Source of the DNA: Bacteroides mediterraneensis
GTDB taxonomy: Bacteria; Bacteroidota; Bacteroidia; Bacteroidales; Bacteroidaceae
Direction of reading: 5' to 3'
Assembly: GCF_900128455.1 (NCBI RefSeq)
Contig: NZ_LT635783.1
Coordinates: 3,214,546-3,278,545 of the forward strand
DNA: 64,000 nt
The notes beneath the pieces were generated by a model. That model saw only the letters and a list, made by a program, of their open reading frames with translations, searched no databases and was not told the DNA's origin. The first letter of the stretch is position 1, and every line of letters begins with the position of its first letter. Shown here one piece after another: positions 18,260 through 26,575 of the stretch. The position numbers were made by a program, and so were the translations under genes.

Positions 18260-19498
18260 TTAACGATATCTTTTGGCGGTCAGCTCTGCAATCTTCACAA
18301 CCACCATCATGGCCTTCTCGATAGACTGGACAGGCACAAACTCATAACGTCCGTGGAAATTCAGTCCTCCGGCAAAAATATTCGGGCAAGGAAGGCCTTT
18401 GAACGAAAGCTGTGCCCCGTCTGTCCCCCCACGAATGGCTTTTACCTTCGGAGCGACCCCTGCTTCCTGCATGGCTGCAAAAGCAATGTCGATAATGTGC
18501 ATCAACGGTTCTACCTGCTGGCGCATGTTGTAATACTGGTCTTTCAGCTCCACAGATACCGTACCTTCTCCGTACTTCTGGTTCAGCTGTGCGGCATAGT
18601 CCAACAAGGCCTGCTTGCGCGCCTCAAACTTCTGACGGTCATGGTCGCGGACAATGTAAGACAACACGGTCTTTTCCACTTCACCTTCCATTCCAATCAG
18701 GTGATAGAAACCTTCATATCCTTCCGTCGTACCCGGAGTCTCATTAGCGGGAAGCAAGGAAGCGTATTCAGTGGCCACCAGCAAAGAATTAATCATCTTG
18801 TTCTTGGCATATCCCGGATGCACGTTGCGTCCCTTCACCACCACTTTAGCTGCCGCCGCATTGAAGTTCTCGAACTCCAGTTCACCCACTTCGCCGCCGT
18901 CCATCGTATAGGCCCATTTCGCACCGAACTTCTCCACGTCGAACTTATGGGCTCCCAGGCCAATTTCCTCATCCGGATTGAAACCGATACGGATATCCCC
19001 ATGCTCGATTTCCGGATGCGCCTTCAGATAGGCCACCGCCCCTATGATTTCCGCAATTCCGGCTTTGTCGTCGGCTCCCAGCAAAGTATGACCATCGGTC
19101 ACAATCAAATCTTCGCCCACATGATCCAACAGCTCCGGGAAATTCTTCGGTGACAAAATGATATGTTCTTCTGCACACAACGGAATATCCTGCCCGTCGT
19201 ATTTCTCCACAATACGTGGCTTCACATTTGCTCCGCTCATGTCGGGGCTGGTGTCCATGTGGGAAATAAAACCGATAACCGGCACCTCATGGTCCACGTT
19301 CGAAGGCAATGTGGCAAACAGATAACCGTTTTCATCGAGCGAAATATCTTTCAGTCCCAGTTTCTCCAGTTCTTCCTTCAGATAACGGGCGAACACCATC
19401 TGTTTCGGCGTACTTGGCGTTACCCCGGTCGATTCGTCCGACTGTGTATCAAAAGTCACATACTTTAAAAAGCGTTCAATTACTGTCATATACTTCAT
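18260..19498 (-). CDS. pepT: Peptidase T (tripeptide aminopeptidase)
   Basis: 412 residues, M20B family di-zinc enzyme that releases the N-terminal residue of tripeptides. Metal and catalytic motifs: [36 protein letters not shown] (catalytic Glu-Glu), [12 protein letters not shown] and [16 protein letters not shown]. No signal peptide, so cytoplasmic. ATG 19498 or 19489 could be the start. Followed by gcvT. Confidence 0.95.
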   Translation of the reverse strand: MKYMTVIERFLKYVTFDTQSDESTGVTPSTPKQMVFARYLKEELEKLGLKDISLDENGYLFATLPSNVDHEVPVIGFISHMDTSPDMSGANVKPRIVEKYDGQDIPLCAEEHIILSPKNFPELLDHVGEDLIVTDGHTLLGADDKAGIAEIIGAVAYLKAHPEIEHGDIRIGFNPDEEIGLGAHKFDVEKFGAKWAYTMDGGEVGELEFENFNAAAAKVVVKGRNVHPGYAKNKMINSLLVATEYASLLPANETPGTTEGYEGFYHLIGMEGEVEKTVLSYIVRDHDRQKFEARKQALLDYAAQLNQKYGEGTVSVELKDQYYNMRQQVEPLMHIIDIAFAAMQEAGVAPKVKAIRGGTDGAQLSFKGLPCPNIFAGGLNFHGRYEFVPVQSIEKAMMVVVKIAELTAKRYR

Positions 19499-19521
19499 TA
19501 TTTACAAATATCTTACTTCTG

Positions 19522-19553
19522 TAAAAGTAAGAAATACCCGAAAAACGACCAAA
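19522..19553 (-). promoter_or_regulatory. Candidate promoter of pepT-gcvT
   Basis: Minus strand: TTTG (19553-19550), 20 bp, TACTTTTA (19529-19522). One mismatch from TAnnTTTG; 24 bp upstream of the pepT ATG. Confidence 0.5.
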
Positions 19554-19698
19554 ATACTTACCATTTTTTATTAGAACACAAGAATGATTTACCTTGCCCC
19601 TACAGAAAATCCACCACATCGACAGACTTTTAAGTTAAAATGATAGACCAGTTCCACAATCTCTTAAAACAAGACCAGACAGATTCAGGCGTTTTTTG

Positions 19699-19706
19699 TA
19701 ATTTTG
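19699..19706 (+). promoter_or_regulatory. Candidate -7 element next to the start of the barrel gene
   Basis: TAATTTTG ends only 4 bp before the ATG at 19711. If used, transcription would begin at or near the start codon, giving a leaderless or almost leaderless mRNA. No clear -33 box. Confidence 0.35.
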
Positions 19707-19710
19707 CCGC

Positions 19711-20913
19711 ATGAAAAAATACCTACTCATCTGCATTTACTGCCTGTTTGCCATCATGGGGAATGCGCAAGAAACTTTGCAAGCACAAGACAGCCTGCGC
19801 ATCCAGCAACAGACCGCGAAAGAACTCAAGAAAAAGAAGAAAGCTGAACGCAACTTTCACTATAACATATTGGGGGGGCCTAGCTATACCCCCGACTTCG
19901 GTCTGCTGATAGGCGGTAGCGCCCTCATGACATTCCGGATGAACCCGAAAGACACCACCATGCGCCGTTCGGTCATCCCCGCAGCCTTGGCTTTCATGTT
20001 CAACGGAGGACTCAATCTGGTGGTGAAGCCGCAACTTTTCTTCCAGAACGACCGGTTCCGCATCTTCGGACAGTTCTCGTTCAAAAACACCCAGGAAAAT
20101 TTCTATGGTGTAGGCTACAGCACCAACAAGAATTACCTGCGAAGCGACTCCACCAGTCAGTACCGCTACAGCGGTATCCAGATAAACCCATGGTTTCTGT
20201 TCCGGCTGGGAGAAAGCGATTTCTTTGCCGGCCCTCAAATTGATATCACCTACGACCATATCATGGACCCGGCCAAATACCTGGTGGAGCAACCCGACTA
20301 CAAACGGGCAGGAGGAACAGCCGACGGATACAAGAACTTCAGTTCGGGTATCGGTTTCCTGCTGACCTACGACACGCGCGATGTGCCCGCCAATCCCTAC
20401 AAAGGACTGTATTTCGACCTGAGAGGGCTGATGTATGAAAAATTCCTGGGAAGCAATACCAGCTTTTACCGCGTAGAACTGGACTACCGGCAATACAAGA
20501 CGGTAGGAAAACGAAAGGTACTGGCCTGGACGGTACAAAGCAAACATTCTTTCGGACATAACCTCCCCTTGAACAAATACGTGCTGAGCGGCACTCCCTT
20601 CGACCTGCGAGGATATTACATGGGACAATACCGCGACAAGTCATCGCACGTGGCACTGGCCGAATACCGCCAGATGTTCAACACCGACCAAAGCAACTGG
20701 ATCAAGAAGGTCATCAACCGGCTGGGCTTCGTGGCGTGGGGCGGATGCGGCTTCATGGGACCTACTCCCGGAAAGATTGAGGGAGTGCTTCCCAATGCCG
20801 GACTCGGACTCCGTATCGAGGTGCAACCCCGTATGAACGTACGCCTGGATTTGGGACGTGATTTTACCAACCAGCAGAATCTGTTTTATTTCAACATGAC
20901 CGAGGCATTCTAA
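19711..20913 (+). CDS. BamA/TamA-type outer-membrane beta-barrel protein
   Basis: 400 residues. Signal peptide (to about MGNAQ), a short Lys-rich linker, then a barrel with alternating strands; GIGFLLTYDTRDVPANPYKG and the C-terminal LRIEVQPRMNVRLDLGRDF are hallmark segments of the bacterial surface antigen (Omp85 C-terminal) domain. It ends with the Phe expected of an outer-membrane protein. POTRA domains are absent, so it is a short, barrel-only member. It may be an outer-membrane channel or assembly accessory; substrate unknown. Confidence 0.75.
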   Translation: MKKYLLICIYCLFAIMGNAQETLQAQDSLRIQQQTAKELKKKKKAERNFHYNILGGPSYTPDFGLLIGGSALMTFRMNPKDTTMRRSVIPAALAFMFNGGLNLVVKPQLFFQNDRFRIFGQFSFKNTQENFYGVGYSTNKNYLRSDSTSQYRYSGIQINPWFLFRLGESDFFAGPQIDITYDHIMDPAKYLVEQPDYKRAGGTADGYKNFSSGIGFLLTYDTRDVPANPYKGLYFDLRGLMYEKFLGSNTSFYRVELDYRQYKTVGKRKVLAWTVQSKHSFGHNLPLNKYVLSGTPFDLRGYYMGQYRDKSSHVALAEYRQMFNTDQSNWIKKVINRLGFVAWGGCGFMGPTPGKIEGVLPNAGLGLRIEVQPRMNVRLDLGRDFTNQQNLFYFNMTEAF

Positions 20914-20960
20914 AAAACACCCCGACAAAATACCCCTTGTGTCACAGCATTTTCTCTGTC

Positions 20961-21044
20961 CCACACTGTGGGATACAAAAACCACACTGTGAAATACATA
21001 TCCCGCAGTGTGGGATACATATTTCACAGTGTGGTACAGAAAAT
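20961..21044. repeat. Four-unit 21-bp tandem repeat with inverted symmetry
   Basis: Four imperfect units of exactly 21 bp (20961, 20982, 21003, 21024) share CCACACTGTGGGATACATA. Unit 1 contains the perfect dyad TCCCACACTGTGGGA (20959-20973). Units 2 and 4 form a perfect 15-bp inverted repeat (20982-20996 with 21020-21034). It fills the convergent gap between the barrel gene and the PurF-like gene, and could be a multi-site protein-binding array or a transcription-ending structure. Confidence 0.8.
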
Positions 21045-21113
21045 ATGCTTATGCATTTTCCGGAATGTGCAGGGAAGATGCTTGTTTATCTTCCCCACAT
21101 CCGAAACATATTA

Positions 21114-22520
21114 TCAGAAACAGCTGGAACCGTCGAAACAGTGTGTGCAAATCTTACACTTCGGCAGTCCGATAGCCTCAACCAAAGTCTCCAAGGTGTT
21201 GAATTTCAGCGAAGTCAATCCAAAACGGGCACGGATACGTTCCACCAGCTCCTTATACTCCGGAGAATCCGTCGTCGCATATTTGTCCAATTTGGCATTT
21301 TCGTCGCCTTCAATCTCCTTGATGATGCGACGGGTAATCAATTCCATGTCGCTCTTGGAAGAAGTGAAACCGATGAAAGGACATCCGTAAATCAACGGCG
21401 GACATGCGATACGCATGTGTACTTCCTTGGCTCCGTAGTCATAAAGAATGTTCACATTGTCACGGAGCTGCGTACCGCGTACAATGGAGTCATCACAGAA
21501 CAACAGACGCTTTCCCTGCAGCATGGTACGGTTTGGAATCAATTTCATCTTGGCCACCAGCGAACGCATGCTCTGGTTGCTCGGCGTAAAGCTTCTGGGC
21601 CAAGTCGGAGTATATTTGGCAATGGCCCGGTGATAGGGAACTCCCTTTCCTTCTGCATACCCCAATGCCATTCCTACACCCGAATCAGGGATACCACACA
21701 CACAATCCACCTCGGAATCATCCTGCTGTCCCATCTTGTATCCACTCATGAAACGCACTTCCTCTACATTTTTCCCTTCATAGCAAGAAACCGGGAAACC
21801 GTAGTACACCCACAGGAAGGAACAAATCTGCATCTTTTCGTTTGGTTTGCGAAGCTGTTCAAGGCCGTCGGCCCGCATACGCAAAATCTCCCCCGGACCT
21901 ACATAACGGTCGATTTCAAAATCCAGGTTCGGAAGACTGCTCGACTCACTGGTTGCCGCGTATGCCCCTTCCTTCTTCCCGATGACAATCGGTGTACGTC
22001 CCCATTTGTCACGGGCTACGATAATCCCGTCTTCCGTCAGGACCAACATGGAACAAGAGCCCTTGATTTTTTGGAACACGTTCTCAATGCCTTCCACAAA
22101 ATCTTTTCCCTGCACGATGAGCAATGCCACCAGTTCCGTAGGATTGGTCTTTCCCATGCTCATTTCAGAGAAATGCATATTGCTGTCCAACAGTTCCTTC
22201 ACCAGCTCATCCATGTTATTGATTTTTGCCACCGTCACAATCGCAAAACGTCCCAGATGCGAATTGATCATGATGGGCTGAGGATCCGTATCACTGATGA
22301 CACCGATGCCCGACTTGCCCTTAAACTTCGGAAGCTCATCTTCGAACTTCGTACGAAAGTAAGAACTTTCCAGGTTATGAATCGAACGTATGAAACCTTC
22401 GCCTTCCGCGTATGTAGCCATACCGGCGCGTTTCGTTCCTAAATGTGAATTGTAATCCGTACCGTAAAATAAATCGGTCACGCATTCAGCCTTAGAGACT
22501 GTTCCGAAAAAGCCACCCAT
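21114..22520 (-). CDS. PurF-like amidophosphoribosyltransferase with a degenerate glutaminase site
   Basis: 468 residues aligned along the whole of PurF, the first committed enzyme of purine synthesis. The PRPP site is intact (LLFCDDSIVRGTQ, 339-351), and Cys233, Cys380 and the C-terminal cluster Cys455/458/461 sit where Bacillus-type PurF holds a 4Fe-4S cluster. The N-terminus reads MGGFFGT instead of MCG: the nucleophile Cys is Gly, and an in-frame stop just upstream excludes another start. The HTRYxTxG and NGN glutamine-site motifs are also missing. It may use free ammonia, a partner's glutaminase, or have a different role. Confidence 0.85.
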   Translation of the reverse strand: MGGFFGTVSKAECVTDLFYGTDYNSHLGTKRAGMATYAEGEGFIRSIHNLESSYFRTKFEDELPKFKGKSGIGVISDTDPQPIMINSHLGRFAIVTVAKINNMDELVKELLDSNMHFSEMSMGKTNPTELVALLIVQGKDFVEGIENVFQKIKGSCSMLVLTEDGIIVARDKWGRTPIVIGKKEGAYAATSESSSLPNLDFEIDRYVGPGEILRMRADGLEQLRKPNEKMQICSFLWVYYGFPVSCYEGKNVEEVRFMSGYKMGQQDDSEVDCVCGIPDSGVGMALGYAEGKGVPYHRAIAKYTPTWPRSFTPSNQSMRSLVAKMKLIPNRTMLQGKRLLFCDDSIVRGTQLRDNVNILYDYGAKEVHMRIACPPLIYGCPFIGFTSSKSDMELITRRIIKEIEGDENAKLDKYATTDSPEYKELVERIRARFGLTSLKFNTLETLVEAIGLPKCKICTHCFDGSSCF

Positions 22521-22557
22521 TCTTTATTTTTTATTTAGTTGTTATGATTTTCGGGTG

Positions 22558-22565
22558 CAAAAGTA
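22558..22565 (-). promoter_or_regulatory. Candidate -7 element of the PurF-like gene
   Basis: Minus strand TACTTTTG, 37 bp upstream of the ATG. No consensus -33 box at the usual distance. Confidence 0.45.
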
Positions 22566-22744
22566 CGGAAAAAAATGGGAAGTCCTTATGCGTAAAAAAC
22601 CTTAAACACATTTTTTTACACAAACAATGAACATTTTCCTCTCTTTATTTGTTTCTAACTCCTTTACTGAATCTCCCTTCTCCCAAAGGGAAAGAAGCCA
22701 TATATTACCAACAAAAGGCTTAACTAAACTAACTTATGTACAAA

Positions 22745-22774
22745 AAAAGCCACCGCACAACACCGGTGGCTTTT
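22745..22774. terminator. Distal terminator of the SRP RNA/tRNA-Thr unit
   Basis: AAAAGCCACCG pairs with CGGTGGCTTTT around an 8-nt loop, with A- and T-runs on both sides so it can work on either strand. It is the second of two hairpins beyond the tRNA-Thr genes. The rest of 22570-22740 holds no gene or motif that I recognise. Confidence 0.65.
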
Positions 22775-22800
22775 CTTTTTTCATCCGTACAGACACAAAA

Positions 22801-22826
22801 AAAGTCGGACAAACTTGTCCAACTTT
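22801..22826 (-). terminator. Proximal terminator of the SRP RNA/tRNA-Thr unit
   Basis: On the minus strand AAAGTTGGACAAG pairs with TTTGTCCGACTTT and is followed by seven or more T. It begins 4 bp after the last tRNA-Thr. Confidence 0.8.
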
Positions 22827-22830
22827 TCCG

Positions 22831-22904
22831 AGCCTCTTGTCGGATTCGAACCAACGACCCCGAGATTACAAATCACGTGCTCTGGCCAACTGAGCTAAAG
22901 AGGC
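22831..22904 (-). tRNA. tRNA-Thr (TGT), distal copy
   Basis: 74 nt; acceptor GCCTCTT pairs with AAGAGGC; anticodon loop TTTGTAA gives TGT; TTCGAATCC T-loop; discriminator T; no encoded CCA. Confidence 0.95.
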
Positions 22905-22926
22905 AATCAATATGTCTTTTTTTTTG

Positions 22927-23000
22927 AGCCTCTTGTCGGATTCGAACCAACGACCCCGAGATTACAAATCACGTGCTCTGGCCAACTGAGCTAAAGAGGC
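22927..23000 (-). tRNA. tRNA-Thr (TGT), proximal copy
   Basis: Same sequence as the distal copy over all 74 nt. It begins 4 nt after the end of the SRP RNA, so it must be released by RNase P from a shared transcript. Confidence 0.95.
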
Positions 23001-23004
23001 GGGT

Positions 23005-23100
23005 GGGTAAGCTTACCATATCGCGCCGCTACAACCAACTACCTTTGCTGCGATCAAGCCCTAGAGGATTCGAAGGGAGCTGGCCGTATGGGACTTACCC
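23005..23100 (-). ncRNA. ffs: Signal recognition particle RNA, bacterial small type
   Basis: 96 nt on the minus strand. The ends GGGTAAG and CTTACCC are complementary, CCATA/TATGG extends the helix, and the apical part carries AGGGC ... GCAGCAAAGGTAG, which lines up with the universal SRP domain IV (AGGTC ... GCAGCCAAGGCAG in E. coli) that binds Ffh. The size matches the bacterial small SRP RNA (about 97 nt). The identification rests on this motif and the terminal helix; the tip of the hairpin differs from the GGAA tetraloop. Confidence 0.8.
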
Positions 23101-23116
23101 GTTTTCAATCTGTTTT

Positions 23117-23143
23117 CGAGCGACACCGTCAAAGTGTTTCTCG
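23117..23143 (-). other. Hairpin in the leader of the SRP RNA precursor
   Basis: CGAG and CTCG enclose ACAC/GTGT pairing in the 5' leader between the promoter and the mature SRP RNA. It may be a processing signal. Confidence 0.4.
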
Positions 23144-23153
23144 ATTGCGGGTG

Positions 23154-23183
23154 CAAAGGTAGGTATTTTTTCCGAATACACAA
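23154..23183 (-). promoter_or_regulatory. Promoter of the SRP RNA/tRNA-Thr unit
   Basis: Minus strand: TTG (23183-23181), 19 bp, TACCTTTG (23161-23154). The -7 box has the same sequence as that of the tRNA-Tyr/Gly promoter. The SRP RNA starts about 53 bp downstream. Confidence 0.7.
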
Positions 23184-23266
23184 TACCTTCGCGAAAAAAA
23201 ATGCTCAAAAATGGAAAGATACATGATTTTTCAGTCTTTTATATACCACAGCTCACCGAAAAAGAC

Positions 23267-23274
23267 TACTTTTG
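23267..23274 (+). promoter_or_regulatory. Candidate -7 element of the DUF4199 gene
   Basis: TACTTTTG 23 bp upstream of ATG 23298. It lies about 80 bp from the divergent SRP RNA promoter. No consensus -33 box. Confidence 0.45.
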
Positions 23275-23297
23275 TAACCACTAACAAACTTTTTTAT

Positions 23298-23828
23298 ATG
23301 ACAGCAGAAAGACCAATCACCCTACAGGAATATGCCATGCGGTTCGGAACTTACATGGGACTGTTCTGGATTTTCAAATTCATTTTTCTTCCCATCGGTT
23401 TTTCCATACCGTTGCTTCAACTACTGTTCATCCTGATGACGCTTTTTGTGCCTGTACTGGGCTATATTTATACCCGCCGCTACCGCAACCAGTACCGTGA
23501 AGGCAGCCTTTCCTTTACCCAGGCCTTCAGTTTCTGCTTTCTGATGTATCTCTTTGCTTCCATTCTGGCTGCACTGGCTCATTATGTGTACTTCCGTTTT
23601 ATCGACCAAGGTTATTTATTAAATACATATCTCAGCCAACTGGATAATATAAAAGATTCCGTCAGTGGCGACATGAAGATTTCTGTAGAGCAACTCATCA
23701 GCAGTTTTGAAGTCATTTCATCACTTACCCCTTTGCAACTGACTTTCCAACTGCTTTCGCAAAATTTCTTCTATGGAATCCTATTGTCTGTTCCAACGGC
23801 CCTGCTGACCATGAAAAAAAAGAATTAA
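23298..23828 (+). CDS. DUF4199 membrane protein
   Basis: 176 residues with about four membrane helices (GLFWIFKFIFLPIGFSIP, LLFILMTLFVPVLGYIY, FCFLMYLFASILAALAHYV and a C-terminal helix). This is the Bacteroidetes DUF4199 family, commonly encoded directly before a family 2 glycosyltransferase as here (18-bp gap). Start at ATG 23298 because the upstream frame lies over the promoter. Function unknown; envelope glycan export or anchoring is only suggested by the neighbour. Confidence 0.8.
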   Translation: MTAERPITLQEYAMRFGTYMGLFWIFKFIFLPIGFSIPLLQLLFILMTLFVPVLGYIYTRRYRNQYREGSLSFTQAFSFCFLMYLFASILAALAHYVYFRFIDQGYLLNTYLSQLDNIKDSVSGDMKISVEQLISSFEVISSLTPLQLTFQLLSQNFFYGILLSVPTALLTMKKKN

Positions 23829-23846
23829 TCGATTAGAAATAAAAAT

Positions 23847-24797
23847 ATGGATATATCTGTAGTCGTACCTCTCTATAACGAAGAGGAATCCTTACCCGAA
23901 TTGTATGCCTGGATTGAACGCGTCATGTACGCCCACCACTTTACGTATGAAGTCATTTTCGTGAACGACGGCAGCACGGATCACTCCTGGCAAGTCATCG
24001 AAGAACTCAGCCGGAAGTCAAAAGAAGTGAAAGGCATCAAGTTCCGCCGCAATTACGGAAAATCACCTGCATTGTTCTGCGGATTCGAAAAGGCTGAAGG
24101 TGATGTGGTCATCACCATGGATGCAGACTTACAGGACAGCCCGGACGAGATTCCGGAATTGTACCGCATGATTACAGAAGAAGGATACGACTTGGTTTCA
24201 GGCTGGAAACAGAAACGCTACGACCCGTTGTCGAAGACCATTCCGACCAAGCTGTTCAATGCAACGGCACGTGCCGTTTCGGGCATACACAACCTGCACG
24301 ACTTCAACTGCGGACTGAAGGCCTACCGCAAGGACGTGGTGAAGAACATCGAGGTGTACGGCGAAATGCACCGGTATATCCCATATCTGGCCAAAAATGC
24401 AGGTTTTACCCGCATTGGAGAAAAAGTGGTACACCATCAGGCACGCAAATACGGAAAGACGAAATTCGGCTTGAACCGCTTTGTAAACGGCTATCTGGAC
24501 TTGCTGTCGCTCTGGTTCCTCTCCACTTTTGGGGTGAATCCCATGCACATATTCGGCTTTTTGGGCTCCATCATGTTCATGCTGGGATTTATTGCCGTCA
24601 TCGTCATAGGAGCCAACAAACTATACGACATGTATTGCGGAAACCCTTACCGTCTGGTTACAGAAAGTCCCTACTTCTATCTGGCCTTGACCACCATGAT
24701 TCTGGGAACCCAGCTTTTCCTGGCCGGGTTCATCGGTGAACTGATTGCACGCAACTCGCCGGAAAGAAACAAATATCAAATCGAGAAAGAACTTTAA
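23847..24797 (+). CDS. Family 2 glycosyltransferase with C-terminal membrane helices (DPM1/GtrB-like)
   Basis: 316 residues. GT-A fold with VVPLYNEEESLPEL at the N-terminus and the metal motif in TMDADLQDSP; two C-terminal membrane helices (about 230-255 and 275-300). This layout is that of enzymes that load a sugar onto undecaprenyl or dolichyl phosphate at the inner membrane. The stop overlaps the next ATG (AATGATG), so the DUF6452 gene is coupled. Confidence 0.88.
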   Translation: MDISVVVPLYNEEESLPELYAWIERVMYAHHFTYEVIFVNDGSTDHSWQVIEELSRKSKEVKGIKFRRNYGKSPALFCGFEKAEGDVVITMDADLQDSPDEIPELYRMITEEGYDLVSGWKQKRYDPLSKTIPTKLFNATARAVSGIHNLHDFNCGLKAYRKDVVKNIEVYGEMHRYIPYLAKNAGFTRIGEKVVHHQARKYGKTKFGLNRFVNGYLDLLSLWFLSTFGVNPMHIFGFLGSIMFMLGFIAVIVIGANKLYDMYCGNPYRLVTESPYFYLALTTMILGTQLFLAGFIGELIARNSPERNKYQIEKEL

Positions 24798-25300
24798 TGA
24801 TGAAGAAACTACCGATTGTATTCAGCCTGTTCCTGTTGGCGGTTATTTCCTTCTTCCCGGCCTGCGAAGTGGAAAACTGTCCGCCCAATGCTTTGGCGTA
24901 TGCACAGTTTAATTTCGTGGACCAATACGGAAAATCGGTGGAATATACAGACACGCTAACTGTTATTGGACAATTACAAACAGCTGACACCCTCATATAT
25001 GATACGCTGATTAATAAATCAACCAATACCAGTACGCTGAGCCTACCTCTCAGTTATGGGGAGCAGACCCGTTTCATTTTCCAGTACAATAACCGGCAGC
25101 GGGACATCATTACGGTCAACCACCGCAACATCCCTTATTTCATCAACCTGGACTGTGGCACCATGATGTTCTACGAGGTTACCAGTGCGGAAGCTACTAC
25201 CCGTATGCTTGATTCACTCGTCATCACCAACCCGAACATAGACAATTATGAAAAAGAGAATTTCAAGATATATTTCACGATTACTGCTACTAATGAGTAG
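24797..25300 (+). CDS. DUF6452 lipoprotein
   Basis: 167 residues; signal peptide with lipobox FFPAC (Cys23). The mature part has a CxxxxC near the start (CEVENC) and a beta-rich domain matching the Bacteroidetes DUF6452 family. Function unknown. Its last 53 bases are also the first codons of the next gene in another frame. Confidence 0.72.
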   Translation: MMKKLPIVFSLFLLAVISFFPACEVENCPPNALAYAQFNFVDQYGKSVEYTDTLTVIGQLQTADTLIYDTLINKSTNTSTLSLPLSYGEQTRFIFQYNNRQRDIITVNHRNIPYFINLDCGTMMFYEVTSAEATTRMLDSLVITNPNIDNYEKENFKIYFTITATNE

Positions 25301-25994
25301 CCTCCTTTTCTGCGGGTCCTTATGGGCACAGCGGCCGGGAGCCCACAAGGCACAGCCGATACAGATAAAAAAAGAGGAAACGAAAAAAGCAGAACCGACG
25401 GAAGATGTACCCCTCTACCAAGGCACAAGCATCGGCGTGGAAATTGCCGGTATCGGGAGCTACCTGCTGGGAAGTGACATTCTGAACAGTGAAGTATCGA
25501 TACAAGCCAATTTTAAAAACCGCTTTCTGCCCGTGGTGGAAGTGGGATATGGGAAGGCAGACGCCATCAACGATGGCAACGACCTACACTACAAAACCTC
25601 AGCGCCTTATTTCCGGGTGGGAATGGATTACAACGTATTTTACAAGAAGCCGCACCTTCCTGGCTACTTGTTCGTGGGACTCCGCTATGGCATGACCTCA
25701 TTCAGCTACGATGTGAACGGCCCGGACATGAACGACCCGAACTATGGTGGGGAAATCTCCTATCCTTTCTCCTACTCCGGCTTGAAGAGTAATGCCAGTT
25801 GGCTGGAGGGTGTGCTTGGGCTCAAGGTAAAAATCTACAAAAGCTTTTGCATGGGTTGGACTGTAAGATACAAAATGAGGATGAACGTAAAAGGCCATGA
25901 AAATTCCATTCCATGGTATGTGCCTGGCTTCGGCAAAAATGCAGGAAGCAGTTTCAACCTGACGTATAATCTCATTTATAACTTACCCTTCTGA
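25248..25994 (+). CDS. DUF6048 outer-membrane-like protein
   Basis: 248 residues with a signal peptide (ending near LWAQ) and an amphipathic strand pattern (EVGYGKADAIND, FRVGMDYNVFYKK, YLFVGLRYGMTSF) ending in LPF, suggesting a small outer-membrane barrel. It matches the DUF6048 family that accompanies DUF6452. It starts inside DUF6452 (53-bp overlap), so the two are translationally linked and probably function together. Confidence 0.72.
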   Translation: MKKRISRYISRLLLLMSSLLFCGSLWAQRPGAHKAQPIQIKKEETKKAEPTEDVPLYQGTSIGVEIAGIGSYLLGSDILNSEVSIQANFKNRFLPVVEVGYGKADAINDGNDLHYKTSAPYFRVGMDYNVFYKKPHLPGYLFVGLRYGMTSFSYDVNGPDMNDPNYGGEISYPFSYSGLKSNASWLEGVLGLKVKIYKSFCMGWTVRYKMRMNVKGHENSIPWYVPGFGKNAGSSFNLTYNLIYNLPF

Positions 25995-25999
25995 CTTGC

Positions 26000-26572
26000 A
26001 TGAATTTAATTGAAACCCTTTTATTATCTGTCAGTCTGGCCATCGACTGTTTCACTGTATCGGTCACCAGTGGAATCATCCTGCACCGTATCCGTTGGGG
26101 TACCTTCTTAAGAATGGCTTTTTTCTTCGGGCTTTTCCAGGCGATGATGCCTTTTCTGGGATGGTTAGGAGCCAGCCGTTTCCAGCATCTGATTGAAGCT
26201 TACGACCATTGGATTGCTTTTGCCCTGCTGGCCTTTCTAGGAGTCCGGATGATACGGGCCCAGTTCAAAGAGGAAGAAACGGCTTCGTTCAATCCTACCA
26301 GCCTGAAGGTAACACTAGCTCTGGCAGTAGCTACCAGCATCGACGCACTGGCTATCGGCATTTCATTTGCCTTTGCCGGACTCACCCAAATAGAAGACTT
26401 GGGAATGCCACTGACCAGCATCGGACTGGCCTCTTTCATTCTCTCTCTGGCCGGAAGCCTCATCGGAGTCTTCTTCGGCAAACGTTTCCATCTGCGCGTG
26501 GAAATTTTCGGCGGTCTGGTACTGATTGGTATCGGCATCAAGATTTTAATAGAACATTTATTCTTACTATAA
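26000..26572 (+). CDS. mntP: Manganese efflux pump MntP
   Basis: 190 residues, six membrane helices in two similar halves. The two acidic signature helices are present: LAIDCFTVSVTSG in the first half and SIDALAIGISFA in the second, carrying the Asp residues needed for Mn2+ export. Starts 5 bp after the DUF6048 gene and is 3 bp before apbE. Protects the cell from excess manganese. Confidence 0.9.
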   Translation: MNLIETLLLSVSLAIDCFTVSVTSGIILHRIRWGTFLRMAFFFGLFQAMMPFLGWLGASRFQHLIEAYDHWIAFALLAFLGVRMIRAQFKEEETASFNPTSLKVTLALAVATSIDALAIGISFAFAGLTQIEDLGMPLTSIGLASFILSLAGSLIGVFFGKRFHLRVEIFGGLVLIGIGIKILIEHLFLL

Positions 26573-26575
26573 CTC

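Noticed and set aside
20959-21044. Possible CRISPR array
   Set aside because: The 21-bp units are contiguous without spacers and no cas genes are near. The same holds for the 22-bp units at 56664-56751.
20937-22442. A 501-codon open frame on the plus strand
   Set aside because: It is fully antisense to the PurF-like gene, shows no domain, and its start is a translation of the 21-bp repeats.
22627-22927. Small plus-strand frames ending over the tRNA-Thr genes
   Set aside because: They cross a terminator and tRNA genes and have no start signal or family.
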